Positions 24,411 to 35,706 of a stretch of DNA of 64,000 nt are shown one piece after another. The stretch's first letter is position 1. The number at the start of each line of letters is the position of its first letter. The stretch comes from Meandrina meandrites (taxonomy: Eukaryota; Cnidaria; Anthozoa; Scleractinia; Meandrinidae). The DNA is taken from contig OY855905.1 in the NCBI GenBank assembly GCA_963693305.1, positions 34,952,137 to 35,016,136 on the forward strand, in the 5' to 3' direction. The position numbers and the translations under genes are program-made. The notes under the pieces are model-generated. The model saw only the letters and a program-made list of their open reading frames with translations, searched no databases and was not told where the DNA came from.

Positions 24411-27159
24411 AACCTATTGCGACTGCGTATATTGTGATCGTTTTCCGACCGCTGATCTAGGGAAACGTGGACTCTAGGGAAGAGATCGAAAGATCGAAAG
24501 ATCGAAAAATCGAAAGATTTAAAATGCTCCTTGATTATTCTTCCACAATACGTTTTAGCTGGAACACAACGATTTTGAATAACGCATTGAGGGACAGAAA
24601 TTGTGTGAAAGATCTGTACAAAGCATTAGTCCGACAGCTTAGCTCCTGAATTGTGCGATTTTTGATACAAGCACCAAACTTTGCAGAAAAAAAAGCATTC
24701 ACATACTAATCAGTTCTCAATATAGTGCCAACGCTTATTTCCTAATTACAGCTAGTAAGCAGAAAATATAATTTTCAGCCAAGAGACCCCCCCCCCCCCC
24801 CCACGAAGTACTTGCGCTTTTATACACCTTTTACTGTACGTTTTATTTAAAAAATACAGATATGAATTCTTTAAATTAGGCTTACAATTGTTAGAATTGT
24901 TATCTTTTTACCATCTTTTTTATATCAGTTAATTGCTGGAAAATTATTGCATGGAAAAGATTTTTCGTTCTCCGCCCTCTGCCCCCTCACATTTTTCGTT
25001 TTCTGCTAGCGTCCAGTTCTCTAGCTATTCATTCCCCGATCCCCGCGTTCGCCGTTCGCTAGTAGAAGAAAATTACGAAAATATAAAAGGCTGCGAACAG
25101 TCTTAATTATGGCATCTCATTCTAAATTTTGTACGTACGACTTGGTATCACAACCTGACGTAATAGTATTTGCCTATAAACCACTGAAACCAGGACAGAC
25201 AAACATTTCACAAAATTTCACTGATTTTAATAAATTACGGTTTCCATGGAAACTGGCGTTTTTCAGGCTTGGCACTATATCTGAAAGAAGTTGTGTTTGT
25301 GACTACTTTCGGTATGCCAAATTTTATGCTTGTATATTAAAAAGTGCACAATTAACATGAAATTTCGAGCTAAGCCGCCGGACTTATCCACCTTTTTAAA
25401 AATATTAAAGTGAGCAACGGTCTTCCTTTACAGTTCTAATCCAACCAGTGTCAACAGACTTAACATATGCCGGCGTTTTCACATCTGGAAGTAACGTGGA
25501 TATCTAAACGTTCTGTAACCACATGATTGCTACTCACTAAGAGATGCTCCTTTAGAGAAATACTATAAAGTTGGTTTTCCTCTGAGTTTTCAAATTCCTG
25601 TACCATTTTATTGTTCTTTTGTGTAAATGCCTTGTGGCACAACGTTCTCTCCCTAGAAAGGGTATTTACTGAACGTTTTCGGGGAATCTTACATTCCACT
25701 AGCCCAGCATGTGCAGCTCCCCCAATAGTTTTATTCTCTTTGTGGAAATACCTCCTGGCATAACGTTCTCTTTCTAGAAAGGGTATTTACCCTTTGGGGG
25801 AATTTTAAATAAAGTTTCACTAATCCAGCAGAGCCCTGCCCGCACTGAGACTAGCATTGGAAGCTCCCCAATATTTTCTTCTCAACGCTGCATCAAATGT
25901 CGCACTGCAGCATTTGACAATGTTCACCCAGATATAGTTGTATCACCAGATGTATTACTGGTTGGGTTCTTTCTATTAAGTACTGCTACTGGATATTTTT
26001 GCCAGAGCCTCCTTCTCCTCTTCCCTTTTTTATGAAGTCTTGAATAACACAGAGATAATAAGCATAAAATGAATTTATTCAAATAAAGTAAAGTGAAAAG
26101 GCTGATTAAAAGTATTTTGTTATCCTGACTTCAAAAATCTGGCCTGATTTTTATTTCACAACTTGCCAGATTCTGGTTTTGGAAATGTCGCGACAATTTC
26201 TCAAGTTTTCTGAAATTTGCCTTACCTTACCATGCCCTATACTCTAGTCGAGCATAGCTCTCGACCAAAGAGCCCAAGAAAATTGTCTTAGCTGTTTTAT
26301 AAAAGCTTTCAGCTTTATATGAACTAACATGCCGGTGAAGCAGGAAATGATGTAAATTATAGCGACAGCATGCAGTGGCACGCGAAGTTAAAAACATCGA
26401 AAAATAAAGAACAGATTACATTTCACCATGTTTGTTATTTGTTTAGTCTCGATTTATAGAGTTTCACTTGTTTATACAAGTAACGCAACTTGTTATCTCA
26501 TTGATTGGCGAGTCAGTGGACAGCTTTTTGCAGTTTGGTGAATTCGCGAATGAGCAGGACAAGAACTTCGAACGCGGCGCAAACGGTTTGCGCTCGTCGC
26601 GGGTTTTATTCGAACAAGAGGATATCTAGTTATTCGGGTAAGTTTAACCTGTCTTCATTTTATATTTCCTTCCCTTCCTTCCCTTCCTTTACAACGGAGT
26701 GGACTATTTCGGGCTTGTTGCTAGCTAAAAAATTCTCTAATTCGTCATGTACGCTACTACGCAACTATGAAATATGGTGGTCATCACCCTTTGTATGGAA
26801 ATAGCTGTTTTCAGACGTTGAAATTAACCCCACAGACTCTCCATTGAAATGACTTACCAACAAATGAAATCACACCATAGCTAATGTCCGGAAAGGAATT
26901 AGAAACGCGAAAGTTTCTTGGATAGGTATTGACAACCTTGCTCGAGGAGAAAAACCACCGGGCGCGGGTGGCGGAAGGTCTTTGCGGAATGCTGAAATAA
27001 TATCGCAACGCCGAATTCACGCAAACAATCGATCAAGATAACTGAGTCATATCGATAAAGCGACAATTCCGATGTCTTCTTGAGTTGCGCCTCAAGAAAG
27101 TTGCTTTGTTGTAGAGATCACTTTAAGTTAGCTTCTCAATACAATTACATCATTACTAT
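24411..27159. other. Region without recognised gene
   Basis: Contains a GATCGAAA short tandem repeat (24485-24520) and a C-run (24787-24802). Exon-like stretches end in GTAAGT donors on both strands (plus strand about 26551-26639; minus strand about 27020-26862), possibly a bidirectional promoter with first exons. No downstream exons or domains were found, so no gene is called. Confidence 0.35.
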
Positions 27160-27594
27160 TTTTTTTTTTAATAATCTTTATTTCAATAACAAGGTACATT
27201 ACATTAATACATCACAATATTGCTACATACATTACACTGGTTAATGCTACATTAAACTATTGGTTTTAGATAAAAACATACAAAAAAAAATTATTACAAC
27301 AACAATTGGCGACGTCTAGTCAATAGGCATCATATATATTCTGTATATATAGCGGACACCGTGCAAGTCATAACCTTCACCGTGTGTATAATTTTATACG
27401 CCATAGCTTCCTTTAAACATTATCTGGACTTAGTTGAGGCTTAATTTATCATTGATTAGAATTTCAATGCGGTATTTCAATTTTAATTTTTTTATAAATT
27501 CTCTCAATCTCAGTTCTTTTGAATTTAACTTGTTTGTATAGAGATAGTATCTAGCAAATAAAAGAACATAGTTAAGCTTTTTTAACATCATAGT

Positions 27595-30570
27595 TCATGG
27601 GGCGGTAATTTCAGTTGGGAATTTCCCAAAGAGTAACTCAGTTATGTTGAGTGAGTAGGAGGTGCCATTTTTTTCATTAAACCACTTAATGACTTCTGCA
27701 AAAAACTCTTTCGACCATCGACAGTGGATGAAAGAATGGCTACTTGCGTCAGGTTCCTGACAATAAACGCAGGCACTGTCACTTTCTATTCCGTATAAAC
27801 ACAGTTCCTTTCTTGTTACAATAATCCTGTGTAAAAATTTAAAGTAGAACTCTCTCAAATTATTTTCTTTGCAGATATTTCTTAGATTTTTGAAATAGCC
27901 CGTCAATTCTATTTCGTTGGACTGCAGATCGCGAGCCCATTTCCTAGGCGCCTTGAGTTCTGGATTGTCTTTGTTTATAAAAAGCCAGTAGTAGTCTCTA
28001 CTCTTCCATTTTAGAAGATTCACGCTTATTGAGGATGATAGCTGGAAGAAAGTATCATCTGGGAAATAAGTAAATTTAGCGTCCAGATTTTGTTTTGCTT
28101 TTTCAACTAGTCGCCTCGGCACGTATTGCTGAGACCACCTGTAAATACTGTAAGAAGTTACATTTTAAGTTATACTTTGTAGTGAATTCACTATGCGAGA
28201 GAAAAGCACCGTTATTCGCAAGGAGGTCGTGAACTCGGAAAATCCCTTTCTGAAACCACGATTTATAGAAAAAGGTCTTACTATCTATAAGAACTTCTTT
28301 ATTGTTGAATAAAACCAAGTCCTGCCCAAGGTCAGTTTCGTATTTTAAGAGGATTTTAATTCATGAAAGTACTGCAGCATTACTTTGTAAAATTGAGGCA
28401 TACCGGTCTGCTTAAGAAATCTCGAATCGTAGTTACATCTTAACAAGAAATTTAGACCACCATACATGTCGAAAAAGTGGTTTGGGATTGCTTTCCAAAC
28501 CTGGCTCCATTTCTCATTGTTAGATAAAAGCCTTGATATCCAGGCTAGCCTTAGGGATTTGGCCATTACATCCGCATTTGGAACACGTATTCCTCCTTTA
28601 TCATAATTTTGGTACATTACTTGACGCTTGATCTTGTCTTTCTTTTTTTTCCAAATAAACTGAAAAATAGTTGTATTGATAGTTGGAATACAAGTCTAAG
28701 GAGCTTCCAGGATTGACATAGAGTAAACTAATTGCGGGATACCAAGGCATTTTGTTATTAGGCATCTGCCTAATATAGAAAGCTTACGTGACCGCCAAAC
28801 GTCTAGTTCACAAGCTAATTTGTCAATTATAACTAGAAAATTCTTTTTATTATTCTGCCTTTCATCGTATGATATAAAAATACCTAATGCTCGAACCGGT
28901 TCTTTAGGCCATTTAAACCCAAATGGCTTTTCTTCTCTTTCTCTCCAAGGGCCGAGCCATAAAACTTTGGTTTTAGTGGGATTTAATCGTAAACCGGAGA
29001 CATTCCCGAAGGCGTCTACCACTTCGATTGCTTTTTTAGCAGAGTCGCAGCTGTTGCAAATTAATGAAGTGTCATCAGCAAATTGACTTATCTTAGCTTC
29101 GGAATTGAAGACTTTGATTCCCTATATTTCCTTGTTTTGTCGAATCTTGCATGCTAAAATTTCAGCTCCTAAGATGAAGAGATAAGGCGACAGGGGGCAA
29201 CCCTGCCTTACCCCTCTTGAGAGTTGAAAATAATTTGTAGAAAATTCATTGTTCAGGACCGCACTTCCAGGACTCGTGTAAAAAGTGGAGACCCAGCGTT
29301 TAATACCATCACCGAAGTTAAGGAGATTTAAAGTGTTTTGAATAAAGGACCATTCAATGGTGTCGAATGCTTTCCGGAAGTCAAGTAAAAGTAAAATCCC
29401 AGGAATATTTTGTAATTTTGTCTGTTCCATGATATCGTTAATTAGCCTAATGTTCTGACCAATGTATCGCCCTTTAACAAAGCCAGTTTGGTCAGGGTGA
29501 ATTAACCTTGGTAAAAACCTTTCTATTCGCTTTGCTATTACTTTTGATGCGATCTTATAATCTAAATTTAGAAGAGTAATTGGTCGCCAGTTTGAGAGAT
29601 CTGACAAACAAGAATCCTCTTTGAGCACAAGAGTTATAACACCTCTGCGTTGTGATATCGACAGCTCTCCTTCATTGTATGCGGTGTTAAAACTGTTTAC
29701 CAAGTCGCGACTTACCAAGTCGAAGAAGCAGTTGTAAAATTCTGCTGTGAAACCGTCATCTCCAGGTGACTTACCGACGGGGAAGGTTTTTAAAACTCTG
29801 GCACATTCCTCTATCGTTATATAACCCTCTGATTCTTCTCTTTCTTCATCTGTTAATTTAGCTGTTTGCAAATCCCCTACGAAATCATTGAAGGCCTTGT
29901 TGTGTTCTACGTCTTGTGAAGTATATAAATTTCCATAAAAGGACTCGATTTCTTTCAGTATCTCGCATTTCTCGACAAGTATTTTGCCGTCTTCTCGTTT
30001 TATTTCTGTAATACCTTTTCGATTAAAATTTGTCTTTTCCATATTAAAAAAATACTTCGTAGGTTTTTCACCTTGTTCAACCCACCTGACTTTAGATCGC
30101 AAAATTGCACCTTTTCCTTTGGCTTCGTAGATTCGTCGAAGTTCAACTTTTAGGTTGTCATATTCCTCGATTTCAGCGTTTATAAGTTCTACATTGTTGC
30201 AATTGTTTATTATTACTTCTAAAGCCTTTAAGCGATTTTCAAGCTCTGTTATTTGATTTCTGCATCGTTTTCCTTTGTGTTTTGTATATGAAATTGTCAG
30301 ACTTCTAATTTCCATTTTAATTAATTCCCATTTTAATCTATCATCTTTCAAGTCTACATACTTCTCATGTATCGCCGGGTAGTTTTCTTTAATGAGATCT
30401 ATATATTCATTGTCTTCCACTAGGGAATTATTAAATTTCCATAAATCGGGACCCCGCTTTTCGCTTAGAATTTTAAGATCAAGTACAACAGCTTTATGAT
30501 CTGGAACATTTGAAACTTTTGTATTAGCTTTGACGACCCAGTCTATGATTGATTTCGATACTAGAAAGAA
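27595..30570 (-). pseudogene. LINE ORF2, RT and C-terminal part (degraded)
   Basis: The longest intact stretch (30420-29122) contains [30 protein letters not shown] and GVRQGCPLSPYLF, typical of L1/Tx1 reverse transcriptases. An in-frame TAG at 29122-29124 precedes the catalytic FADD (reading frame 29121-29022). A second in-frame TAG is at 28696-28698. Further breaks occur near 28345-28318 and 28110. The C-terminus keeps a cysteine/histidine cluster (CVYCQEPDASSHSFIHC). At the Polinton boundary the frame is exactly the one left at 48667 on the other side, at the endonuclease SRID motif. Not expected to make an active enzyme. Confidence 0.85.
30565..30570. repeat. Polinton target-site duplication, left copy
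   Basis: AAAGAA, repeated perfectly at 48667-48672. A single copy would keep the LINE ORF2 reading frame continuous. Confidence 0.95.
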
Positions 30571-30881
30571 AGTAGTATAGTAATTAGCGGTTCTGGCGCA
30601 ATTTTTCCGTTTTATGTTGAATTTATTCTGTTTTCATTCGATTTTGTCATTTTGCGTTATAAATTGTTTGATCTCGTTTTTTGTAAACTATAATAATTTT
30701 TTTCTTTCTCACTTTCATCACGCGTTTTTTGAAAGAAAGAAAAAAGAATTAAAGATAGAGAATTAAAGATAAAGAATAAAAAGTAAAGAAGAAAGAAGAA
30801 AAATTAATTTTTTGTGGCATAATGTCCGTAAGCAAATGATTTTATTCCGTCTTTTGTCAAATATCTTTTGTCATCGAAGCA
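30571..30881 (+). repeat. Polinton terminal inverted repeat, left
   Basis: Reverse complement of 48370-48666 with a few substitutions and a roughly 14-base local duplication (AATTAAAGATA...). Contains a purine-rich AAGAA tract. Confidence 0.95.
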
Positions 30882-30900
30882 GGATAATGACACTTTGTTT

Positions 30901-31160
30901 AGTTGCTGATGTAATTAATTAGGGGGTTTTTCCCAATGAAATGGTGCAAATTTTCGGCTTACGCGTAAGCAGGCATTCTATGAAAACAGGAAGTTGCTGA
31001 TGTGATTAATTAGGGGGTTTTTCCCGATGAAATGATGCAAATTTTCGGCTTACGCGTAAGCAGGCATTCTATGAAAACAGGAAGTTGCTGATTTGATTAA
31101 TTAGGGGGTTTTTCCCGATGAAATTATTTACATTTTCGGCTTACGCGTAAGCAGGTTTTT
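30901..31160. repeat. Three tandem 91-bp repeats inside left Polinton end
   Basis: Units start at 30901, 30992 and 31083 (period 91; the last is partial). Each contains the 14-bp perfect palindrome GCTTACGCGTAAGC (30957-30970, 31048-31061, 31139-31152) and the block TTAATTAGGGGGTTTTTCCC. They lie between the terminal repeat and the first gene. Iterated palindromes resemble protein-binding sites (origin, packaging or promoter), but function is unknown. Confidence 0.9.
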
Positions 31161-31200
31161 TTCACGGGATTCTTTTAAATATAATCTAATAATATAGAGA

Positions 31201-31761
31201 ATGAATTGTGATGAAAAAATTCATTATGGATTGAAAAATGAATATATTTTTTGTCCATTTTGTGATGAACAGCTGAATGATATTTCACCTAAGAAAGAGC
31301 AATGCTGTGACAATATGTCTGTCATGAAAGATATCTCAGAGATGAATGTTTGTTCTTCCTGTGGTTCTGTTTATGGTTATTCTGATGCATCTGAATACGT
31401 TGATTTTTATAAATCTAGACACAGAATGAGACGTAAATCCGTCTATCACAGAAAATATCACATACAAAATGTTCTTATCAATTCAAGACAGAAATATGAG
31501 ATCAATATATCATATGATCAACAACAAAAGATTGAAAAAGTTTTCGAAGAGATCAGTCAAGTGAATCATTTAGTTTATGAAAATAGAAAGAGAATGATTA
31601 GCATAAATTTCATTTTACGCAAATTATTTTCATTGATGAACAAGCCTTATGATATGATTCCAATCACTGAATCAAAGAAGACGTTGAAAATTTATTGTGA
31701 ATTTTGGAATAAAATCCTGATATTGAAAGGTGATGAAATTCACAGAATCATCAACCAATGA
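31201..31761 (+). CDS. Zinc-ribbon protein, VLTF3-like (Polinton)
   Basis: A 186-residue protein. The N-terminus has a zinc ribbon (C18-x2-C21 and C51-x2-C54, with C35/C36 nearby). It is followed by RRKSVYHRKYHIQNVL and an alpha-helical, basic C-terminal half. This order resembles the poxvirus late transcription factor VLTF3 family found in large DNA viruses and some Polintons. If correct, it would help transcribe late genes. Assignment is by architecture only. The start is preceded by an AT-rich run (ATAATATAGAG). Its 3' end overlaps by 11 bases the convergent gene at 31751-32200. Confidence 0.6.
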   Translation: MNCDEKIHYGLKNEYIFCPFCDEQLNDISPKKEQCCDNMSVMKDISEMNVCSSCGSVYGYSDASEYVDFYKSRHRMRRKSVYHRKYHIQNVLINSRQKYEINISYDQQQKIEKVFEEISQVNHLVYENRKRMISINFILRKLFSLMNKPYDMIPITESKKTLKIYCEFWNKILILKGDEIHRIINQ

Positions 31762-32200
31762 ATTTTTTATTGTATTTTTCAACATAATGGTCGATAGTTG
31801 GACACTGATCAATCACTATATCATCAAGTACTTTGAGATCTGCCAAGAAAGCTGTCTGATCACACGGTACACCTCTCAAAAACATTTTAAGTTGTACACA
31901 AATTTTTTCATAACTTGAGAGATTACTTTTTGTAATGTAACCTTGAATCAAAACACCTAAACCTGTCAAGCAACCAAGTACAATTGGGTTAAGAGTAACG
32001 GAACCTGCAATAGCACCAGTTGTGGTTAAAACGATAGATCCCATTTGTAAACCGAGTAATATTCTATTCAAATTTTTATACTTCCATTTATAACACATTT
32101 GTAATCTGTGATAGTTTTTATAAAGATTTTTGAACTTTGTGATTTCTTCATCTGTGAGTTTGTCTGATGTATGATTGAAATTTATTGTATATCTTCTCAT
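31751..32200 (-). CDS. Two-TM membrane protein (Polinton)
   Basis: A 149-residue protein with two adjacent hydrophobic segments (LGLQMGSIVLTTTGAIAGSV and LNPIVLGCLTGLGVLIQGYI) separated by a short turn, flanked by basic and helical regions. Probably a hairpin membrane protein. The ATG follows ATATGATAT directly. Function unknown; it may act in an envelope, a replication membrane or host exit. It is convergent with the VLTF3-like gene. Confidence 0.7.
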   Translation of the reverse strand: MRRYTINFNHTSDKLTDEEITKFKNLYKNYHRLQMCYKWKYKNLNRILLGLQMGSIVLTTTGAIAGSVTLNPIVLGCLTGLGVLIQGYITKSNLSSYEKICVQLKMFLRGVPCDQTAFLADLKVLDDIVIDQCPTIDHYVEKYNKKFIG

Positions 32201-32211
32201 ATATCATATGA

Positions 32212-32343
32212 TTAGATTTTTTTCTTTGATTTCGGTTTGAATATTTTATTTCTGTTTTTCATTGTATTATACAGTTTCCTAATATTTTGAATTAATCGAT
32301 CCATACTTTTCAGTATCTCATTTATCAAATCAACTGTCTTCAT
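32212..32343 (-). CDS. Small basic ORF, 43 aa (Polinton)
   Basis: MKTVDLINEILKSMDRLIQN begins a 43-residue frame ending in KKKI and TAA. It fills the gap between the fibre gene and the two-TM gene. Its ATG is preceded by the same ATATAT run as other Polinton genes. It is helical with a strongly basic tail. It is too short to assign, but position and start context argue that it is real. Confidence 0.5.
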   Translation of the reverse strand: MKTVDLINEILKSMDRLIQNIRKLYNTMKNRNKIFKPKSKKKI

Positions 32344-32412
32344 ATATATTGTTTGGATTAAAATTCAATAAGCACAGAGACAATAGCATGAGTGACAGAT
32401 GAATTAGATAAT

Positions 32413-34724
32413 TTATTCGAAAAATACACCTCTTGATTTTTCCAGAAAGCTTATCTTGTGAAATTCTTCATCATACAGATTATAAAAATTTTCAGAGAAT
32501 CCTATTCTTTGTATTTTATACGGCAGATGTATAACAATGCGATTAGCTTGATAATTACTAGGTACTATTGTTTCATTGATATGACCACCTTGGCATATAA
32601 TGGCTTTAGAAGTATTACCCTGTTTGCAAAACCACAAAAAAAGATGTTTATTTCGATAAACCGAAAGGATGGATTCTTCATAATCCAAACCATATGTTGG
32701 TGATCTTATCAAAAATTTATCATTTTTCATTACAATGTGAGGTTTGAAATGCACGATGAAAGATGGATTAATATTATTTCCAAGACCGATATAGTAATCT
32801 TGACCAGTCAAACTGTCATCATGTAGAAAACTCACGAATAAAGTGAAGTTGTCGTTTTGATCCAATATGTTATCGAGTTGAATATGAGATAAATTAATAC
32901 TGAAACCTTGTTTCAAATCATAGTCGGATAAAGAAATTGCATTTTTCAGTATCAATTTACCTCCGACAGACTCAATATTCGAACCATAACTGTTTTCCAT
33001 ATCAAACGAATTCGGATCCAGAAGGTCAAAATAATATTCAAATAATTGTTCATAATAACTCTTTTTCTGCAATAATTTCATTTCATCTTGCAATGTGATT
33101 CTAAGAAAATCATTGTGACTTTTCATTTGTTTGAAGTTGACAGCTCCTGAATTGTCTGTAGTATCACCTATTCCAATGATTTGTTTGCCGAACATATTAA
33201 TTTCTGCATTGAAAAACACATATCCATTTTGAGTGTAAATTAATGCATCATATAAACTTGGATGAACATCTGATTGATGGCTGTCGATACCATAGACGAC
33301 GAAAAAAGTCTGAAATTTAGGTTGATATGATTTGCCAGAATTTAATTTGATTTCTAAATCAATATACAGGTAATTGTTTCCAATGTTTTGACTTTTTGTG
33401 AACTGACAAACCAATCTTGCATACTTTTGTGAAAGAAATATTTTTTTATTGACATTATGAATCGTTTCAATGGAAGAAACACCATTCATGAAAATGGTGT
33501 TGACAAAAGGATCAATCCAAAAAAGCTCAAAACATATTGTATAATCACCATTTTCAAGTGGATAAAGATTTATTCCCAATCTTGAACTATAATACCCTTT
33601 TGAAGAATCGAGAAGTAGTTTCATGTTGACAACGTTTTTATTAACCTGATGCGGTGAGGAATTATATGTTGTGATACCTCCTAATTCGATGTCATCTTCT
33701 TCGCTCAATTGACTGTCAGGATCATTCATGACATATTTGAAAACATCATTGTCATTCGAACTTTGTATATTATTGTTGACATTTAAATCGACATACTTTT
33801 TATTTACAGCATCAGTATCATTTGTAGGATCTTTCAGATGAGTCACTTTATTGTTTCCCATATTCAAATCACTAGTCATTGACACAGAACCGTCTGCTTT
33901 CAACACACCTGTGAGATCACTACCACTTATTTTTTGTAACTCTGTATCAACATAAGATTTATTTACTGCACTTGAATTGAATTGTGGACTGCCTAAGTTA
34001 TGTATTTGTCGTTTATTGTCAGGATTCAATGAATTAAATGCGATAGAATTGTCGATACTACCTCCGGTTTTTTTATTCAAATATGTGTCAGACAAATACT
34101 TGAGATTAGGGACATCCGAACCATTATGACTTGAGCTGTCATAATCTGGTACTTGAAGTCTTGATTCGAGTCTTTGTGTCACTGTTGTTTTCATATCAAG
34201 TTTTTGGTCAATATATCTCTTATTCATCACATTAGTCATGTTGCTGTAACCTGAATCGAAATTAGGCACATTGATGATGCCTTTAAAAGTTTGCTCATTG
34301 TCTGCGGTTAAATCAGCTTTTTTATTCAACTCGGTTTTGTCAGCTTTCAGATTATCTCTCAAATCGACATATTCCTTATTAGTGATTGTTTTGTCATTCC
34401 AACTGTCCGGATCATAAACTTCACTGTTTGAATACTGTATCCTCTCAGATCAAAGTATACATTTGTCTTGTCTCTTTTCAAAAAATTATTCCTCAGATAT
34501 TCTTTATTCACTGCAGATCCATAGTCTTTTTTAATGGAATCGAAATCCGAGCCATCAGGAACATCATCTTGAGTCTTGACACCAAAAAGCATTTTGTCAT
34601 CCATATCATAATCGCCTGAAGATGTGTGTTTAAAACCAACACCAGGTGGCCCTTGTGTTCCAACACCCTCAGTCGTTGACATTGTATGAATATTTGCAGT
34701 ATGATAACCGTCGAATATTCCCAT
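32413..34724 (-). pseudogene. Tail-fibre-like protein, one frameshift (Polinton)
   Basis: Two overlapping frames: 34724-34359 (121 aa) and 34362-32413 (649 aa). The N-terminus has a short collagen-like GPPG. Then come several repeats ending in AVNKKYVD/AVNKSYVD/NKRYID with LNMGNNKVTHL, as in phage and giant-virus tail-fibre stalks. The C-terminal 200 residues are beta-rich and look like a lectin-like sandwich (FVSFLHDDSL, YYIGLGNN). Probable role: trimeric virion fibre for receptor binding. The second frame is open back to about 34430, so a single-base shift near there separates the parts. It is adjacent to the protease and capsid genes, in the structural block. Confidence 0.7.
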
Positions 34725-34735
34725 ATGTTATTATA

Positions 34736-35423
34736 TTACATATTTTTGAAATAGTTGATGATGAATTTCTCATTGTGGTTAACATTTGTGATTGATAAAG
34801 GTTTCACAATGTCATAATATCCTTTATTCAATACAAGTGCTTGATGTAAAAAATAAAGACAATAATAACCACATAAAACAGATTTCATGTTTTGATAATG
34901 AGAACTATTGAACAGAATATTCGTGATACCGTCTCTTTTGGCTCTTATTTCGAATTCTTGTGGGTAATGCATTCCGAAACTGTCAAAATACCATAATGTT
35001 TTATCATTTTCACCAGGTACACAACATGTCCAATGAGTACCAGCAGAATCGAAATCATCAAGATTGATAATACATGGACTGTGAATTTCGGGCATATGTT
35101 CATCTCTGCTGTATATTCCGGTTATATTTATGCTGAGAAATTCACACCATCTCATCAAATCAATGTTACTCAAAGGTTTGTTGATGAATTTTACAGTGAC
35201 ATTCCGATTATTGGAATTTGTGGTTTTTTCACTTTTCTTTTCACTGTTCTTTTTTTTTTATTCCCAAGCCCTTTTGATCTTCCCAACTTCCGATGAAAGG
35301 AGGAGGTCTGTACTGTGCATAATCGTGTATATTGAAAGGTCTATTTCGCAGACCTTGTCCTTTGCTTTTCACTGGAGGTGGATTAGATGGTCTGTTTTGA
35401 AGACCCATACCTGACTGTACCAT
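34736..35423 (-). pseudogene. Adenain-like cysteine protease, frameshift at A10 (Polinton PRO)
   Basis: The 145-residue frame 35173-34736 holds the catalytic triad of the adenovirus maturation protease family (peptidase C5): GTHW (His47), YFDSFG (Asp64) and LCGYYC (Cys101), counted from the TTG at 35173. The Pro-rich frame at 35423-35241 lies in another frame and joins at a run of ten T (35250-35259, plus strand), so the real N-terminus is probably upstream. The role would be processing of capsid proteins during virion maturation. It follows directly after the small core-like gene (TGA then ATG). Confidence 0.88.
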
Positions 35424-35657
35424 TCATTCAATACGAGAAATTTGTGTTTTTGAAATTTTCACATCAACACCTTTATTGAGGGTTTTGGATTTTTTGATCT
35501 TATTGATCTGTGTTTTTGTCAGAAAAATCTCGTCACTTCCAGACAACTCATCAGACGACAATCTCAGTGTTATTGGAGATTTACTCATGATGGGTTTTGC
35601 AAGTTTTGATTTCTGATTTTCACTAAGTGAAACATTGAATGCTTTATAATCAGTCAT
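35424..35657 (-). CDS. Small basic virion-type protein (Polinton)
   Basis: The frame is open from 35732, but the ATG at 35657 follows TTAATATAT, the start context used by other genes here, so the shorter 77-residue product (MTDYKAFNVSLSENQ...) is preferred. It has TLRLSSDELSGSDEIFLTKTQ and a lysine-rich C-terminus. Its place between major capsid and protease suggests a minor core or capsid-associated protein. No known domain. Confidence 0.6.
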   Translation of the reverse strand: MTDYKAFNVSLSENQKSKLAKPIMSKSPITLRLSSDELSGSDEIFLTKTQINKIKKSKTLNKGVDVKISKTQISRIE

Positions 35658-35706
35658 ATATATTAACGTTATATAAAATCCATTTACAACATATTCGATT
35701 AATGAA

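Larger units (their letters stand above)
27160..30570 (-). mobile_element. L1/Tx1-type LINE, 3' part (RT to poly(A))
   Basis: This is the 3' portion of a minus-strand LINE whose 5' part continues at 48667-50643 beyond the inserted Polinton. The 3' end shows an ATAAAG signal and an A-tail (T-run at 27160-27170 on the plus strand). It encodes the reverse transcriptase and C-terminal region of ORF2. No LINE target duplication was found by eye. Confidence 0.88.

Noticed and set aside
26505..27020. Two divergent exon-like frames ending at GTAAGT donors, mitochondrial-presequence-like
   Set aside because: The minus-strand frame has no ATG after the upstream stop, and no downstream exons were found on either strand; kept only as a remark in the region entry.
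30901..31160. CRISPR-like array
   Set aside because: Units are contiguous 91-bp tandem copies without unique spacers, in a eukaryotic transposon.
31730..31918. Short plus-strand frame overlapping the two-TM gene
   Set aside because: Reverse reading of the minus-strand membrane-protein gene; no start signature and no domain.
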